From the NCBI RefSeq assembly GCF_039527675.1, contig NZ_BAAAKI010000012.1, forward strand, positions 1 through 64,000: a stretch of DNA of 64,000 bases. The letters are read 5' to 3'. The notes under the pieces were generated by a model, which was not told the DNA's origin, ran no database searches, and saw only the letters and a program-made list of their open reading frames with translations. The position numbers and the translations under genes are program-made. Within the stretch, counting starts at the first letter, position 1; every line of letters starts with the position of its first letter. The DNA is from Luteococcus sanguinis. GTDB taxonomy: Bacteria > Actinomycetota > Actinomycetes > Propionibacteriales > Propionibacteriaceae. Positions 30,734-40,110 of this stretch are shown here, piece after piece.

Positions 30734-33700
30734 TCAGCGGCCCCGGGCACGAGCCTTCCAACCCTGTGGGGTCATCGTGAAACCGGACCCCTCCAGGGCG
30801 GGAGCGAGGTCCTTCGCCTGCAGGGCAGGGACTTGATTGATCCGCTCGACCTGGACGCTGTCAAGGCGTCCCTCCTGCACGGCTCGTGCCACCACGGCCA
30901 ACGCGTCGCCCACGGCTCCCGGTTCGTGACCGAAGGTCACCAATGTCCTCGCCCCGCGCTCCAGGTAGACGACCGGTTCCCCGTCGCTCAGCACCACCAG
31001 GGCACCCGCCTTGCGGGTCGGCCGATGCCCGTCGCTGGCGGGCCACGGCAGGGCGGCGCCGAACGGATTGGCCGGGTCGCAGGCCGCCAGAAGCAGGGCA
31101 GGGGTGGCAGCCTCCTCACGCAGGCGGTCCACCGCTCCCGGCAGGGCGAACTGGGCCGCGCCCAGGCCGTCGATGAAGTAGCCGCGGCGGGTGTGCCCGG
31201 CCTCTTCCATGGCGGACAGGGTGCGGTAGGCGGCAGGGAAGGCGGGAGTCATCGCCTCGGTCAGCACGCTGCCCCGGGTCAGGACGCCGTAGCGTCCCAA
31301 CTCGAAGACCACCGCTGCCAGCAGTGACTCGGGTCCGGGCGCATGTGTGGGACGCACGGCGGCCCACCGTCCGCTCAGCCCCAGGGCTTGGGGGATTCGC
31401 AACTGGCGCAGGGCGCTGCGGCGGCTGGGTCTGGGGGCGGCGCGCTTCTTCAGTGCACCGGCGTGGGCCAGGTCGCGCACGGGCGCGAAGGTGTCGCTGG
31501 CCGCGTGCCCGCTCCACACCAGCTGCCAGAGCGCGTCGGTGGCCTCGCCGCGGGTCATGCCCTCCTCGATCAGGTCGTCCAAACGCCAGGCCCCGCCCGC
31601 CGCGAGCCGCTCCCACAAGGCTGCTGCGGCACCGGAGAGCGCTTCCTCCGAGGGTCTGGCCAGCACCGTGTCGGCCGGCCACAGCTGTACCCATCCGTCC
31701 TTGGTGCCGATGGGGGCATGCCCGGTCCAGACGACCTCGCCACGGGCCAGGGCATCGTCCAGCAGGCCAGGATGGTAACCGCGCACCCGCGCCGGGAGCA
31801 CCAGCGCCTCCAGCATGGAGGCCGGGATCGGATAGCCGGCCAGGAGTTCCACGGCGGCCACCAGACCGTCGGGCCCCTCGGCAGGAGCATCGAGCTCATG
31901 CCACACAGGCAGGAAGCGCGCGAACTGCTGCTGCTCGACGGCCTCGACCCCCGCCCGCAACGCCGCCAGGGTGCGGCGGCGCAGGATCGCCAGCAGGTTC
32001 GCGCGCACGTACTGCACCGGCCCAAGGTCTGGCCGACCGTAGTCACCGGAGACCAGGTCGCCGGCGCTGACCTGGTCAGCCCACACGGAGCGGACGCTGG
32101 CCACGGGCAGGCCATATCGGTTCGCAAACTCTTCCGGGGTGGTGACGACGTGGGTCTGGGTCCAACGCACCACCAACCTCGCGAGGGCATCCAGGGCACC
32201 GGTCACCGGTGGGTCGGGCAAGCCGGCGGGGACCGGAACGCCCAGCGCGTCGCGCAGCAACCCCGCGTCGTCAGCAACGGCCAGCATCGCGACGCTGGCG
32301 ATCCGGAAGGCACCGATGCGACCGGCTGCCAGCAGCTCGTCCAGCCAGGGCCGGGTCAGTTCGGGGTCGTCGCTGGCCGACCGGCACTCGGCCTCGGTCA
32401 GGGGGCCGGTGGTGCGCAGCACGTCCCAGAGCTGTTCGGAGCTGGACGCACGGCGGAACTCGCTGCGGCAGCCCAGTTCCTCGCCGAGGGCCACGACCAC
32501 ATCGGGGTCCAGGAGTTGTGCGCCGCCCTCGCGACCGAGCAGCTCGGCCAGCAGCGCCGGATCCAGGCTGAGTGCGGCGAGCTTGCGCTCGGCCAGGGGT
32601 TGGTCGCCGTCGTAGATGAACTCTCCGACGTAGCCGAACATCAGCGACTTGGCGAAGGGGGATGCCTCGGGGGTCTCGACCTCGACCAGACGAACCCGTC
32701 GTGCCGCCACGTCACCGAGCAGTGCGGTCAGCCCCGGGAGGTCGAAGACGTCCTCGAGACATTCGCGCATGGTCTCGAGGATGATCGGGAAGTCGGGGTA
32801 GTTGGACGCGACGGCCAACAGTTGCGCCGCCCGCATGCGCTGCTGCCACAGCGGTGATCGCCGGCCGGGGTCGCGGCGGGGGAGCAACAGGGCACGGGCA
32901 GCGCACTCCCGGAACCGGGAGGCGAACAGCGCCGAGCCGAAGACCTGCTCGGTGACCAGTTCGTCCAACTCGGCGGGGTCGATCGCCACCAGGTCAGCTC
33001 CAGGCGGGGCGGACTCGACATCGGGGAGGCGGGCGATGATGCCGTCGTTGGTGGCGGTGACCTGTGCCTCGACGCCGTACCGTTCCTTGGCGCGCCGCTC
33101 GATCGCGAGCGCCCAGGGCTGCAGGACGGCCGTCCCCGCGGATGAGTGGACGCACAGGCGCCAGTCGCCGAGCTCATCTCGGAAGCGTTCCACCAGGATG
33201 GTCCGGCGGCCGGGAAGCACACCGGTGGCGGCACGCTGGTCGGCCAGGTAGTCGACCAGGTTGGTGGCGGCGTTGTCGTCCAGACCTCGCTCACCCAACA
33301 TGGTGCGCGGATCCTCCGCTGCGCTCAGTTCGTCGGTGAACTCTGCGATGGCCATGCCCAGCTCGGCGGGGCGTCCGGGCTGGTCGCCACGCCAGAAGGG
33401 CAGGCGGCCGGGCTGGCCGGGGGCGGGGGTGACGATCACCTGGTTGGGGGTGATCTCCTCGATCCGCCATGACGTGGTACCGAGGGTGAAGATGTCCCCG
33501 ACCCGTGATTCGTAGACCATCTCCTCGTCCAGCTCACCGACCCGGCGTCCGGCCTCGTGCTTGCCCGAGGCCGTGCCTTCGCCGACGAGATAGACGCCGA
33601 ACAGGCCGCGGTCGGGAATCGTGCCACCGGAGGTCACCACCAGCCGACGCGCTCCCGGGCGGCCCTGGATGGTGTCGGCCATCCGGTCCCAGACCAGGCG

Positions 33701-35236
33701 AGGACGCAGCTCGGCGAAGTCCTCCGATGGGTAGCGGCCGCTGAGCATGTCGAGCACTGACTCGAAGGCCGAGCGGGGCAGGTCGGAGAAGGGGTCGCTG
33801 CGGCGCACCAGCCTCCATACCTCGTCCACCGGCCAGGCCCGGTCGACGCACAGCCCGACGATCTGCTGGGCCAGCACGTCCAGTGGGTTGCGCAGCCGGT
33901 GCACTTCCTCGATCGCGCCTTCCAGCATCCGGCGCGTGACCACCGCTGACTCCAGGAGGTCGCCACGGTGGGTGGGCAGCACCACGCCGTGGGAGATCGC
34001 GCCCACCTGGTGCCCGGCGCGTCCGATGCGCTGCAGTCCACTGGCCACCGAGGGCGGGGACGATACCTGGATCACCAGGCCCACGGCGCCCATGTCGATG
34101 CCCAGCTCCAATGAGCTCGTCGCCACCACGCAGGGGAGCTGACCGGACTTCAGGTCCGACTCGATCTGCGCTCGGCGTTCCTTGCTCACCGAACCGTGGT
34201 GGGCTCGAGCCACCACGGGGAAATCGGTCCCGTCGCGTCCGGTGGTCGCCCCCGACTGGGCCATGATCTGAGCGGGCGGCAGCTTGGTTGCCGGCGGCGT
34301 GGCCATGTCGTCGTCCGAGTCGATGCCCAGCCGTTGCGCGTGGAGCTCGTTGAGGTGCGCGGTGAGTCGTTCGGCCACCCGGCGGGAGTTGACGAAACAG
34401 ATCGTCGAGCGGTGCTGGTCGACCAGGTCGAGCACGCGCTCCTCGATGAAGGGCCAGATGGACTGGGACGGGCTGTCATCATCGTCGGTGGCGGGGCGAC
34501 GTAGCTCGGTCATGTCCTCGAGCGGCACCTGCACCGACAGGTCCCAGCGCTTGGCAGACTCGGGGCGGACGATGACCACCGGCCGGTCACCGCCGAGGAA
34601 GGAGGCAACCCGTTCGGCTGGGCGGACCGTCGCCGACAGCCCGATCCGCTGCATCCCACCGCGGGTGTTCAGGGCATCGAGGCGCTCCAGGCTCAGCGCA
34701 AGGTGCGCGCCGCGCTTGGTGCCGGCCAGCGCGTGCACCTCGTCGATGACCACCGTCTGCACTTCATCCAGCGTCTCGCCGACCTGGCTCGAGAGCATCA
34801 GGAAGAGTGACTCCGGGGTGGTGATCAAGATGTCCGGGGGATGGCTCAGGAGCCGGCGGCGGTCCGCAGCCGGGGTGTCGCCGGAACGGACGGCCACCTG
34901 TACCTGAGGCGCGGGGACGCCGAGCCTCTCGGCGGCCAGTTGGATCCCACGCAGAGGGGCGCGCAAGTTGCGCTCGACGTCGACGGCGAGAGCCTTCAGG
35001 GGGGAGATGTAGAGCACGCGCACCTTCCCGGTGGCGGGCTGGTGGGAGAGCTTGTCGAGGGAGTGCAGGAAGGCGGCCAGAGTCTTGCCCGAGCCGGTCG
35101 GTGCGATGACCAGACTGTGCTGGCCGCTGCCAATGGCCTGCCAGGCGGCAGCCTGGGCCGGGGTGGGACCCTCGAACACGTCGGAGAACCAGGTGCGGGT
35201 TGCGGCGCCAAAACCGTCGGCCCAGTTCGCTGTCAT
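30734..35236 (-). CDS. lhr: ATP-dependent helicase Lhr
   Basis: This is the largest gene in the window: a 1,500-residue superfamily 2 3'-5' helicase linked to DNA repair in actinobacteria. The Lhr core contains the Q-motif region GPTPAQAAAWQAI, Walker A VIAPTGSGKTLAAFLHSLDKL, VLYISPLKALAVDVERNLR, DEVH box VVIDEVHALAGTKRGAHLALSLERL, IGLSATVRPAERVASFLGG, ICFVNSRRVAERL, VVATSSLELGIDMG and QRIGRAGHQVGAISHG. A winged-helix and beta-barrel module follows, then the long Lhr C-terminal domain. The start is ATG 35236; ATG 35245 is possible. It diverges from DUF3046-recA, a fitting place for a repair gene, but no LexA box lies at its own start. Confidence 0.95.
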   Translation of the reverse strand: MTANWADGFGAATRTWFSDVFEGPTPAQAAAWQAIGSGQHSLVIAPTGSGKTLAAFLHSLDKLSHQPATGKVRVLYISPLKALAVDVERNLRAPLRGIQLAAERLGVPAPQVQVAVRSGDTPAADRRRLLSHPPDILITTPESLFLMLSSQVGETLDEVQTVVIDEVHALAGTKRGAHLALSLERLDALNTRGGMQRIGLSATVRPAERVASFLGGDRPVVIVRPESAKRWDLSVQVPLEDMTELRRPATDDDDSPSQSIWPFIEERVLDLVDQHRSTICFVNSRRVAERLTAHLNELHAQRLGIDSDDDMATPPATKLPPAQIMAQSGATTGRDGTDFPVVARAHHGSVSKERRAQIESDLKSGQLPCVVATSSLELGIDMGAVGLVIQVSSPPSVASGLQRIGRAGHQVGAISHGVVLPTHRGDLLESAVVTRRMLEGAIEEVHRLRNPLDVLAQQIVGLCVDRAWPVDEVWRLVRRSDPFSDLPRSAFESVLDMLSGRYPSEDFAELRPRLVWDRMADTIQGRPGARRLVVTSGGTIPDRGLFGVYLVGEGTASGKHEAGRRVGELDEEMVYESRVGDIFTLGTTSWRIEEITPNQVIVTPAPGQPGRLPFWRGDQPGRPAELGMAIAEFTDELSAAEDPRTMLGERGLDDNAATNLVDYLADQRAATGVLPGRRTILVERFRDELGDWRLCVHSSAGTAVLQPWALAIERRAKERYGVEAQVTATNDGIIARLPDVESAPPGADLVAIDPAELDELVTEQVFGSALFASRFRECAARALLLPRRDPGRRSPLWQQRMRAAQLLAVASNYPDFPIILETMRECLEDVFDLPGLTALLGDVAARRVRLVEVETPEASPFAKSLMFGYVGEFIYDGDQPLAERKLAALSLDPALLAELLGREGGAQLLDPDVVVALGEELGCRSEFRRASSSEQLWDVLRTTGPLTEAECRSASDDPELTRPWLDELLAAGRIGAFRIASVAMLAVADDAGLLRDALGVPVPAGLPDPPVTGALDALARLVVRWTQTHVVTTPEEFANRYGLPVASVRSVWADQVSAGDLVSGDYGRPDLGPVQYVRANLLAILRRRTLAALRAGVEAVEQQQFARFLPVWHELDAPAEGPDGLVAAVELLAGYPIPASMLEALVLPARVRGYHPGLLDDALARGEVVWTGHAPIGTKDGWVQLWPADTVLARPSEEALSGAAAALWERLAAGGAWRLDDLIEEGMTRGEATDALWQLVWSGHAASDTFAPVRDLAHAGALKKRAAPRPSRRSALRQLRIPQALGLSGRWAAVRPTHAPGPESLLAAVVFELGRYGVLTRGSVLTEAMTPAFPAAYRTLSAMEEAGHTRRGYFIDGLGAAQFALPGAVDRLREEAATPALLLAACDPANPFGAALPWPASDGHRPTRKAGALVVLSDGEPVVYLERGARTLVTFGHEPGAVGDALAVVARAVQEGRLDSVQVERINQVPALQAKDLAPALEGSGFTMTPQGWKARARGR

Positions 35237-35291
35237 GTCGACCATTGTGGCGCGTGGTGGCGACACTTCCGGTGCGCGCTAGATTCGGGGC

Positions 35292-35486
35292 GTGCGTGAG
35301 GCGGAGCTGTGGCAGCGAATGGCGGAGCAGCTCGGCGAGCACTATGCCCGAGCCTGGGCCGATTCGGTCGTACTGGCTGAGATTGGCGGACGGACGGTGC
35401 GCGAGGCGATCGACGCAGGCGTTGCCTGCAAGGACATCTGGCGCGCGGTGTGGCGGCAGCTGGAGCTCCCTGACCGCTTCCGCTGA
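35292..35486 (+). CDS. DUF3046 domain-containing protein
   Basis: The 64-residue protein is almost entirely DUF3046: REAELWQRMAEQLGEHYARAWADSVV, LAEIGGRTVREAIDAGVACKDIWRAVWRQLELPDRFR. It is a helical protein of unknown function found next to recA across actinobacteria. The start is GTG 35292. It lies directly upstream of the recA SOS promoter and is divergent from lhr. No catalytic residues are apparent; the conserved tryptophans suggest a binding surface. Confidence 0.92.
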   Translation: MREAELWQRMAEQLGEHYARAWADSVVLAEIGGRTVREAIDAGVACKDIWRAVWRQLELPDRFR

Positions 35487-35497
35487 CGGCGTGTCAC

Positions 35498-35526
35498 TTT
35501 CAATCGAACTATTGTTCGACTAGAGT
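35498..35526 (+). promoter_or_regulatory. SOS-controlled recA promoter with LexA box
   Basis: TCGAACTATTGTTCGA at 35504-35519 is a perfect actinobacterial LexA box (CGAAC-N4-GTTCG core at 35505-35518). It sits exactly in the 17-base spacer between a weak -35 (TTTCAA, 35498-35503) and a -10 (TAGAGT, 35521-35526), so LexA binding would block RNA polymerase. Confidence 0.92.
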
Positions 35527-35527
35527 C

Positions 35528-35566
35528 CTGTCCACAGGGCGCCGACGGCACGAGCACTTGTCCACA
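35528..35566 (+). promoter_or_regulatory. Two DnaA-box-like sites in the recA leader
   Basis: CTGTCCACA (35528-35536) and TTGTCCACA (35558-35566) match the high-GC actinobacterial DnaA-box consensus. They lie 30 bases apart in the recA 5' leader, downstream of the SOS promoter. Function is inferred from sequence only. Confidence 0.45.
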
Positions 35567-35707
35567 GGACATGTTGGTCGTGGAAAAGTGTCGGAGCCGA
35601 TTCCTAGAGTCATTGGTGGCGGCCGCAGTGGCCCTCACACAACGTGGGCCGGGCCCACGCACACCAACCAACCCGGCTGTCCGGGGGCAGAGGAAGGAAG
35701 GCCAGAG

Positions 35708-36772
35708 ATGGCTGTTGCAGACCGTACGAAGGCCCTCGAGGCCGCGCTCGCCCAGATCGAGAAGCAGCACGGCAAGGGCTCGGTGATGCGTCTGGGGGAG
35801 GAGACCCGCCAGCCGATCGCCTTCATTCCGACCGGATCGGTTGCGCTCGACATTGCCCTCGGCATCGGTGGCCTGCCCCGCGGCCGTGTCGTCGAGATCT
35901 ACGGTCCTGAGTCCAGCGGCAAGACGACGGTCGCACTGCACGCGATCGCGAATGCGCAGAAGGCCGGGGGCATCTGCGCCTTCATCGACGCCGAGCACGC
36001 GCTCGACCCCGACTACGCCGCCAAGCTGGGCGTCGACACCGACGCCCTGCTGGTCAGCCAGCCCGACAACGGTGAGCAGGCCCTGGAGATCGCCGACATG
36101 CTGGTCCGCTCCGGTGCGCTGGATCTGATCGTCATCGACTCGGTCGCAGCGCTGACCCCGCGCGCCGAGATCGAGGGAGAGATGGGTGACTCCCACGTCG
36201 GCCTGCAGGCTCGACTGATGAGCCAGGCCCTGCGCAAGATGACCGGCGCGCTCAACAACTCGAACACGACCGCCATCTTCATCAACCAGCTGCGCGAGAA
36301 GATCGGCGTCATGTTCGGCTCGCCCGAGACCACCACCGGAGGCCGTGCGCTGAAGTTCTACTCCTCGGTTCGCCTTGACGTGCGTCGCATCGAGACGCTG
36401 AAGGACGGCCAGGAGATGGTCGGCAACCGCACCCGGGTCAAGGTCGTCAAGAACAAGGTGGCCCCGCCGTTCAAGCAGGCCGAGTTCGACATCCTCTACG
36501 GCCAGGGGATCTCCCGCGAGGGCAGCCTGATCGACATGGGGGTCGAGGGTGGGATCATCCGTAAGGCGGGTGCCTGGTTCACCTACGGCTCCGACCAGCT
36601 CGGTCAGGGCAAGGAGAATGCCCGCACCTACCTCAAGAACAACCCCGAGGTGGCCAACGAGATCGAGCAGCAGATCCTCTCCAAGCTCGGGCTGGGGGAG
36701 CAGCCGCCGGTCGAGGCTGGAGCCGACGTTCCGGCGGGCGTCGACCCGGTCACCGGCGAGATCGCCTTCTGA
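35708..36772 (+). CDS. recA: Recombinase RecA
   Basis: RecA coats single-stranded DNA, drives homologous recombination and triggers LexA self-cleavage. The 354-residue protein has an N-terminal RTKALEAALAQIEKQHGKGSVMRLG, Walker A YGPESSGKTTVALHAIANAQK, DALLVSQPDNGEQALEIADMLVRSG, LIVIDSVAALTPRAEIEGEMGD (Walker B), the L1 and L2 loops (QALRKMTGALNNSNTTAIFINQLREKIG, PETTTGGRALKFYSS), and an acidic C-terminal tail. There is no intein, unlike in some mycobacteria. ATG 35708 has a GGAAGG-type ribosome-binding site. recX follows two bases after the stop. Confidence 0.98.
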   Translation: MAVADRTKALEAALAQIEKQHGKGSVMRLGEETRQPIAFIPTGSVALDIALGIGGLPRGRVVEIYGPESSGKTTVALHAIANAQKAGGICAFIDAEHALDPDYAAKLGVDTDALLVSQPDNGEQALEIADMLVRSGALDLIVIDSVAALTPRAEIEGEMGDSHVGLQARLMSQALRKMTGALNNSNTTAIFINQLREKIGVMFGSPETTTGGRALKFYSSVRLDVRRIETLKDGQEMVGNRTRVKVVKNKVAPPFKQAEFDILYGQGISREGSLIDMGVEGGIIRKAGAWFTYGSDQLGQGKENARTYLKNNPEVANEIEQQILSKLGLGEQPPVEAGADVPAGVDPVTGEIAF

Positions 36773-36774
36773 CC

Positions 36775-37335
36775 ATGTCCTTCGACAGGCGTTCGCGTCG
36801 TCGCCGGGCGGCGGAGAACTCCGCCCCCGACGAAATGCCGGATGCCGACCCGATGGAAGTGGCGCGGGAGATCGCGCTGCGCCGGCTGTCGTTGCGGCCC
36901 CATTCGCGGGCCGAGCTGGTGGCCCAGCTGGCCTCGCGCGATGTTCCTGACGAGGTGATAGAAGAACTGCTGGAGCGTTATGAGGAGGTCGGGCTGGTCG
37001 ATGACGCGCAGTTCGCGGCGCAGTGGGCGACCACGCGCCAGTCAAACAAGCTGCTGTCTCGGACGGCGGTGCGCAGGGAACTCCAGGCAAAGGGAGTGGA
37101 TCGCGACACCATCGAGGAGGCGACGGCCGGCATAGACCATGACGCCGAACTTGCCGCGGCCCGGACCCTGGCCGAGCGCAAATGGCGGCAGGTGCAGTCG
37201 TTGCCGCGCGACACGGCCTACCGGCGTCTGGCGGGAATGTTGGCGCGAAAGGGCTACGGCTCGGAGGTGGTCTCGCGCGTCGTCCGCGAGGCGATGGCGA
37301 TGACCGTCGACCAGGAGGGTCGCGAGATCGACTGA
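36775..37335 (+). CDS. recX: Regulatory protein RecX
   Basis: RecX restrains RecA filaments. The 186-residue protein has a charged N-terminus (SFDRRSRRRRAAENS) and three tandem helical RecX repeats: VAREIALRRLSLRPHSRAELVAQLASRDVPDEVIEELLERYEEVGLVDDAQFAAQW, then SRTAVRRELQAKGVDRDTIEEATAG, then AYRRLAGMLARKGYGSEVVSRVVREAM. It is co-transcribed with recA, with two bases between the genes, so it should be SOS-induced as well. Confidence 0.95.
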   Translation: MSFDRRSRRRRAAENSAPDEMPDADPMEVAREIALRRLSLRPHSRAELVAQLASRDVPDEVIEELLERYEEVGLVDDAQFAAQWATTRQSNKLLSRTAVRRELQAKGVDRDTIEEATAGIDHDAELAAARTLAERKWRQVQSLPRDTAYRRLAGMLARKGYGSEVVSRVVREAMAMTVDQEGREID

Positions 37336-37439
37336 GGTCGGTGGGGTGGGCCCGCCATAGCGTGTCCCACAAGCAAGATCAGCCTTGCATCCGGGTCCGT
37401 GGCACCCTAACCTCGAACGGATCGACAGGAGGCCTCCCC

Positions 37440-39107
37440 ATGACCGAGACGATGCTGCTCGTGGTGCTGTTGGCCGTCGCCGTCCCGCTGTTGGTCGTCC
37501 TCGTGGCGGGGTTGTGGTTGCTGGTACGCCGAGGCGGCGTGGCGGCCGCACCCAAGGGGCCCTCGCCCGAAGCCGTGGCGCAGGCGGCGCGATCCGCCCA
37601 GGAACTGGACCAGGCACAGCAGGCAACCAACGCGGCCCAGGAAGCGCAGCAGGCAGCCCGCGCGCTGAGCAGCCGAGCCGCTGAGCAACTCGCGCGCGCC
37701 GAGGAGTTCGCCGCCGAGGCAACCAGCCGTCGCGACGAGGCGGAACGTCGACGTGGTGAGGAGGAAGCGCGGCTGGCCGAGCAGCGCCAGGAGCTCGCCT
37801 CCGCGCGGAAGCAGTTGGAGCGCCGGGAGGCCCGGCTGGCCGAGCGTGAAGACCGGCTGCTCAACGACAGCCAGCACTTGGACGAGCGCTCCAAGGACTT
37901 GGACGCGCGCACGGCGCAGCTCGCAGAGGTGGGGCGCCTCGCAGCCGCGGACCGCGAGGCGGCCACGCAGGAACTGGAGCGCGTCGCCGGCCTCGGACGT
38001 CAACAGGCGCGAGCAGAACTCCTCGCGCAGGTCGAGCACGAGTCCAGGCTCGAGGCGGCCACCATCAGCCGCGAGATCGAACGCGAGGCCACCGGTCACG
38101 CGGAGCAGCGGGCGCGGGCCATCATCACCGACGCGATCCAGCGGTTGGCTGCCGAACAGACGTCCGAGTCGGTGGTCACCACGGTCGACCTGCCCTCCGA
38201 CGAGATGAAGGGCCGCATCATCGGCCGCGAGGGGCGCAACATCCGCCACTTCGAACAGGTCACGGGCGTCAACGTGATGGTGGACGACACACCGGGTTCG
38301 GTGCTGGTGAGCTGTTTCGACCCCGTGCGCCGGGAGACCGCGCGCCTCACCCTGTTGGATCTGGTTGCTGACGGTCGCATTCACCCGGCGCGCATCGAGG
38401 AGGCCCATGAGAAGTCAGTGGCCCGGGTGGCGGAGCGCTGCCGGCGCGCGGCCGAGGATGCGCTGGTCGAGGTTGGCATCAGCGACCTGGACGAGGGCCT
38501 GGTGCCGATCCTGGGGGCCTTGACCTACCGCACGTCCTATGGGCAGAACGTCCTCGCCCACCTCATCGAGTGCGCCCACCTTGCCGGTCTGATGGCTGCC
38601 GAGCTCGGACTCGACGTCGCCACCTGCAAGCGTGCCGCCTTCCTCCACGACATCGGCAAGGCCTTGACCCACGAGTCGGAGGGCTCACACGCCATCGTCG
38701 GCGCCGAACTGGCGCGTCGCCACGGCGAGCACCCTGACATCGTCCACGCCATCGAGGCCCACCACAACGAGGTCGAGCCGCGCACCATCGAGGCCGTCCT
38801 CACCCAGGCAGCGGACGCCATCTCGGGTTCGCGTCCCGGCGCTCGGCGGGAGTCGTTGGAGGCCTATGTGCGTCGACTTGAGCGTCTCGAAGGCATCGCC
38901 GCCGCCCACGAAGGAGTCGAGAAGGTCTTCGCCATGCAGGCGGGTCGCGAAGTACGGGTCATGGTCGCCCCGGACGAGGTCGACGACCTCGCCTCTCACG
39001 CCCTGGCTCGCGACATCGCGGGGGAGATCCAGGCTGAGCTGTCCTACCCCGGCCAGATCCGGGTGACCGTCGTGCGCGAGTCCCGCGCGACCGAGATCGC
39101 CCACTGA
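37440..39107 (+). CDS. rny: Ribonuclease Y
   Basis: The 555-residue endoribonuclease starts with a membrane anchor (MLLVVLLAVAVPLLVVLVAGLWLLV). A long Glu/Arg/Ala-rich coiled coil follows (about residues 40-230). The KH RNA-binding domain has MKGRIIGREGRNIRHFEQVTGVNVMVDD, and the HD phosphodiesterase domain has AAFLHDIGKALTHESEGSHA with the metal-binding His-Asp pair. It initiates mRNA decay at the membrane. AGGAGG lies seven bases before ATG 37440. RNase Y is patchily distributed in actinobacteria, many of which use RNase E instead, so its presence is notable. Confidence 0.95.
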   Translation: MTETMLLVVLLAVAVPLLVVLVAGLWLLVRRGGVAAAPKGPSPEAVAQAARSAQELDQAQQATNAAQEAQQAARALSSRAAEQLARAEEFAAEATSRRDEAERRRGEEEARLAEQRQELASARKQLERREARLAEREDRLLNDSQHLDERSKDLDARTAQLAEVGRLAAADREAATQELERVAGLGRQQARAELLAQVEHESRLEAATISREIEREATGHAEQRARAIITDAIQRLAAEQTSESVVTTVDLPSDEMKGRIIGREGRNIRHFEQVTGVNVMVDDTPGSVLVSCFDPVRRETARLTLLDLVADGRIHPARIEEAHEKSVARVAERCRRAAEDALVEVGISDLDEGLVPILGALTYRTSYGQNVLAHLIECAHLAGLMAAELGLDVATCKRAAFLHDIGKALTHESEGSHAIVGAELARRHGEHPDIVHAIEAHHNEVEPRTIEAVLTQAADAISGSRPGARRESLEAYVRRLERLEGIAAAHEGVEKVFAMQAGREVRVMVAPDEVDDLASHALARDIAGEIQAELSYPGQIRVTVVRESRATEIAH

Positions 39108-39146
39108 CTCCAATCCCGATCGGCGGTGGTGTGGTGAGGGACTGGG

Positions 39147-40037
39147 TCAGTGCGCTTCCGCTCGCAGGCCCCACCGGTGGCGGGCCCGCTGTCCCGGTGC
39201 CAGCACCGTCAGGTCTTGGTGGGTCGGGCCGGGGTTGAAGGCATCCGGGCCCACCGACATGGGTTCGACGGCGATGCTCGCCTCACCGGGGGTGTAGACC
39301 TGCGCCCAGCGCATGGAGTCGTCCGCCCACAGGACGATGCGTCGGCCCCCGTGTGCGATGGACGCCTCCCAGCCCGCGCCCCCGACCGGTTCGGTGAAGG
39401 CGGTGTCCAGGCGTTGCCCGGACAGCGCCCGCGCGGCTCGGAAGTCCGCCCCGGTGCCGGCGGTCGGGTGCAGTGAGATCGGCAGCAAACGCTCGTCGGT
39501 TTCCAACCACTGCTCGAAGGGCAAGCAGAGACCCCACTCGTCCGCAGTCCCGGTTGGCAGCCGCAGGTAGGGGTGGGCGGCGTAGCCGAATGGAAAGCTG
39601 TGCTCCCCGACGTTGTGGCACGCGACCTCGACCTGCAGACCCTGATCGGACAGGCTCGTCCGCACGGTGCACTCGCCCACCCCGGGCCATCCCGGGCGGG
39701 GGAGCAGCAGCACTCGCTGCGTCACCGACGAGGGGGTCTGCTCAGTCACCTCGAATCCCAGCCACGACACCAGCCCATGGATCGCGTTGCCTCGACCCGG
39801 TTCGTTGAGCGGCAACTGGTGGGAGCTGCCCTCGAAGAGATAGCGACCGTCCCTGATCCGGTTGGGCCACGGCATCAGGTGCTGGCCCTGGCACCCGTCC
39901 GGCAATTGGTCGGCGCCGAAGCCGGCCAAGACCTCGACGCCGTCGACGCTGTAGCTGCGCAGCGTCGCGCCCTGTTGCACCACCACCGCGCGCTGGTTGC
40001 CGTGGCTGAGTTCGTAGGACTGGCCGGTGGGCTGCAT
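39147..40037 (-). CDS. galM: Aldose 1-epimerase family protein
   Basis: The 296-residue protein is a galactose mutarotase-like beta-sandwich: SHGNQRAVVVQQGATLRSYSVDGVEVLAGF, MPWPNRIRDGRYLFEG, NAIHGLVSWLGFEV (first catalytic histidine), FPFGYAAHPYLRLP (second histidine), LDTAFTEP, and EPMSVGPDAFN (catalytic glutamate and substrate asparagine). It interconverts sugar anomers; the preferred sugar is uncertain. ATG 40037 was chosen; the upstream open frame covers the divergent miaB promoter. It is convergent with rny. Confidence 0.92.
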   Translation of the reverse strand: MQPTGQSYELSHGNQRAVVVQQGATLRSYSVDGVEVLAGFGADQLPDGCQGQHLMPWPNRIRDGRYLFEGSSHQLPLNEPGRGNAIHGLVSWLGFEVTEQTPSSVTQRVLLLPRPGWPGVGECTVRTSLSDQGLQVEVACHNVGEHSFPFGYAAHPYLRLPTGTADEWGLCLPFEQWLETDERLLPISLHPTAGTGADFRAARALSGQRLDTAFTEPVGGAGWEASIAHGGRRIVLWADDSMRWAQVYTPGEASIAVEPMSVGPDAFNPGPTHQDLTVLAPGQRARHRWGLRAEAH

Positions 40038-40110
40038 GCGCTCCACCCTAATGATGCGTCCGAGCCTCGATTCCGTTCCCAGACCCTGACACACGTACAG
40101 TTGGACGGCC

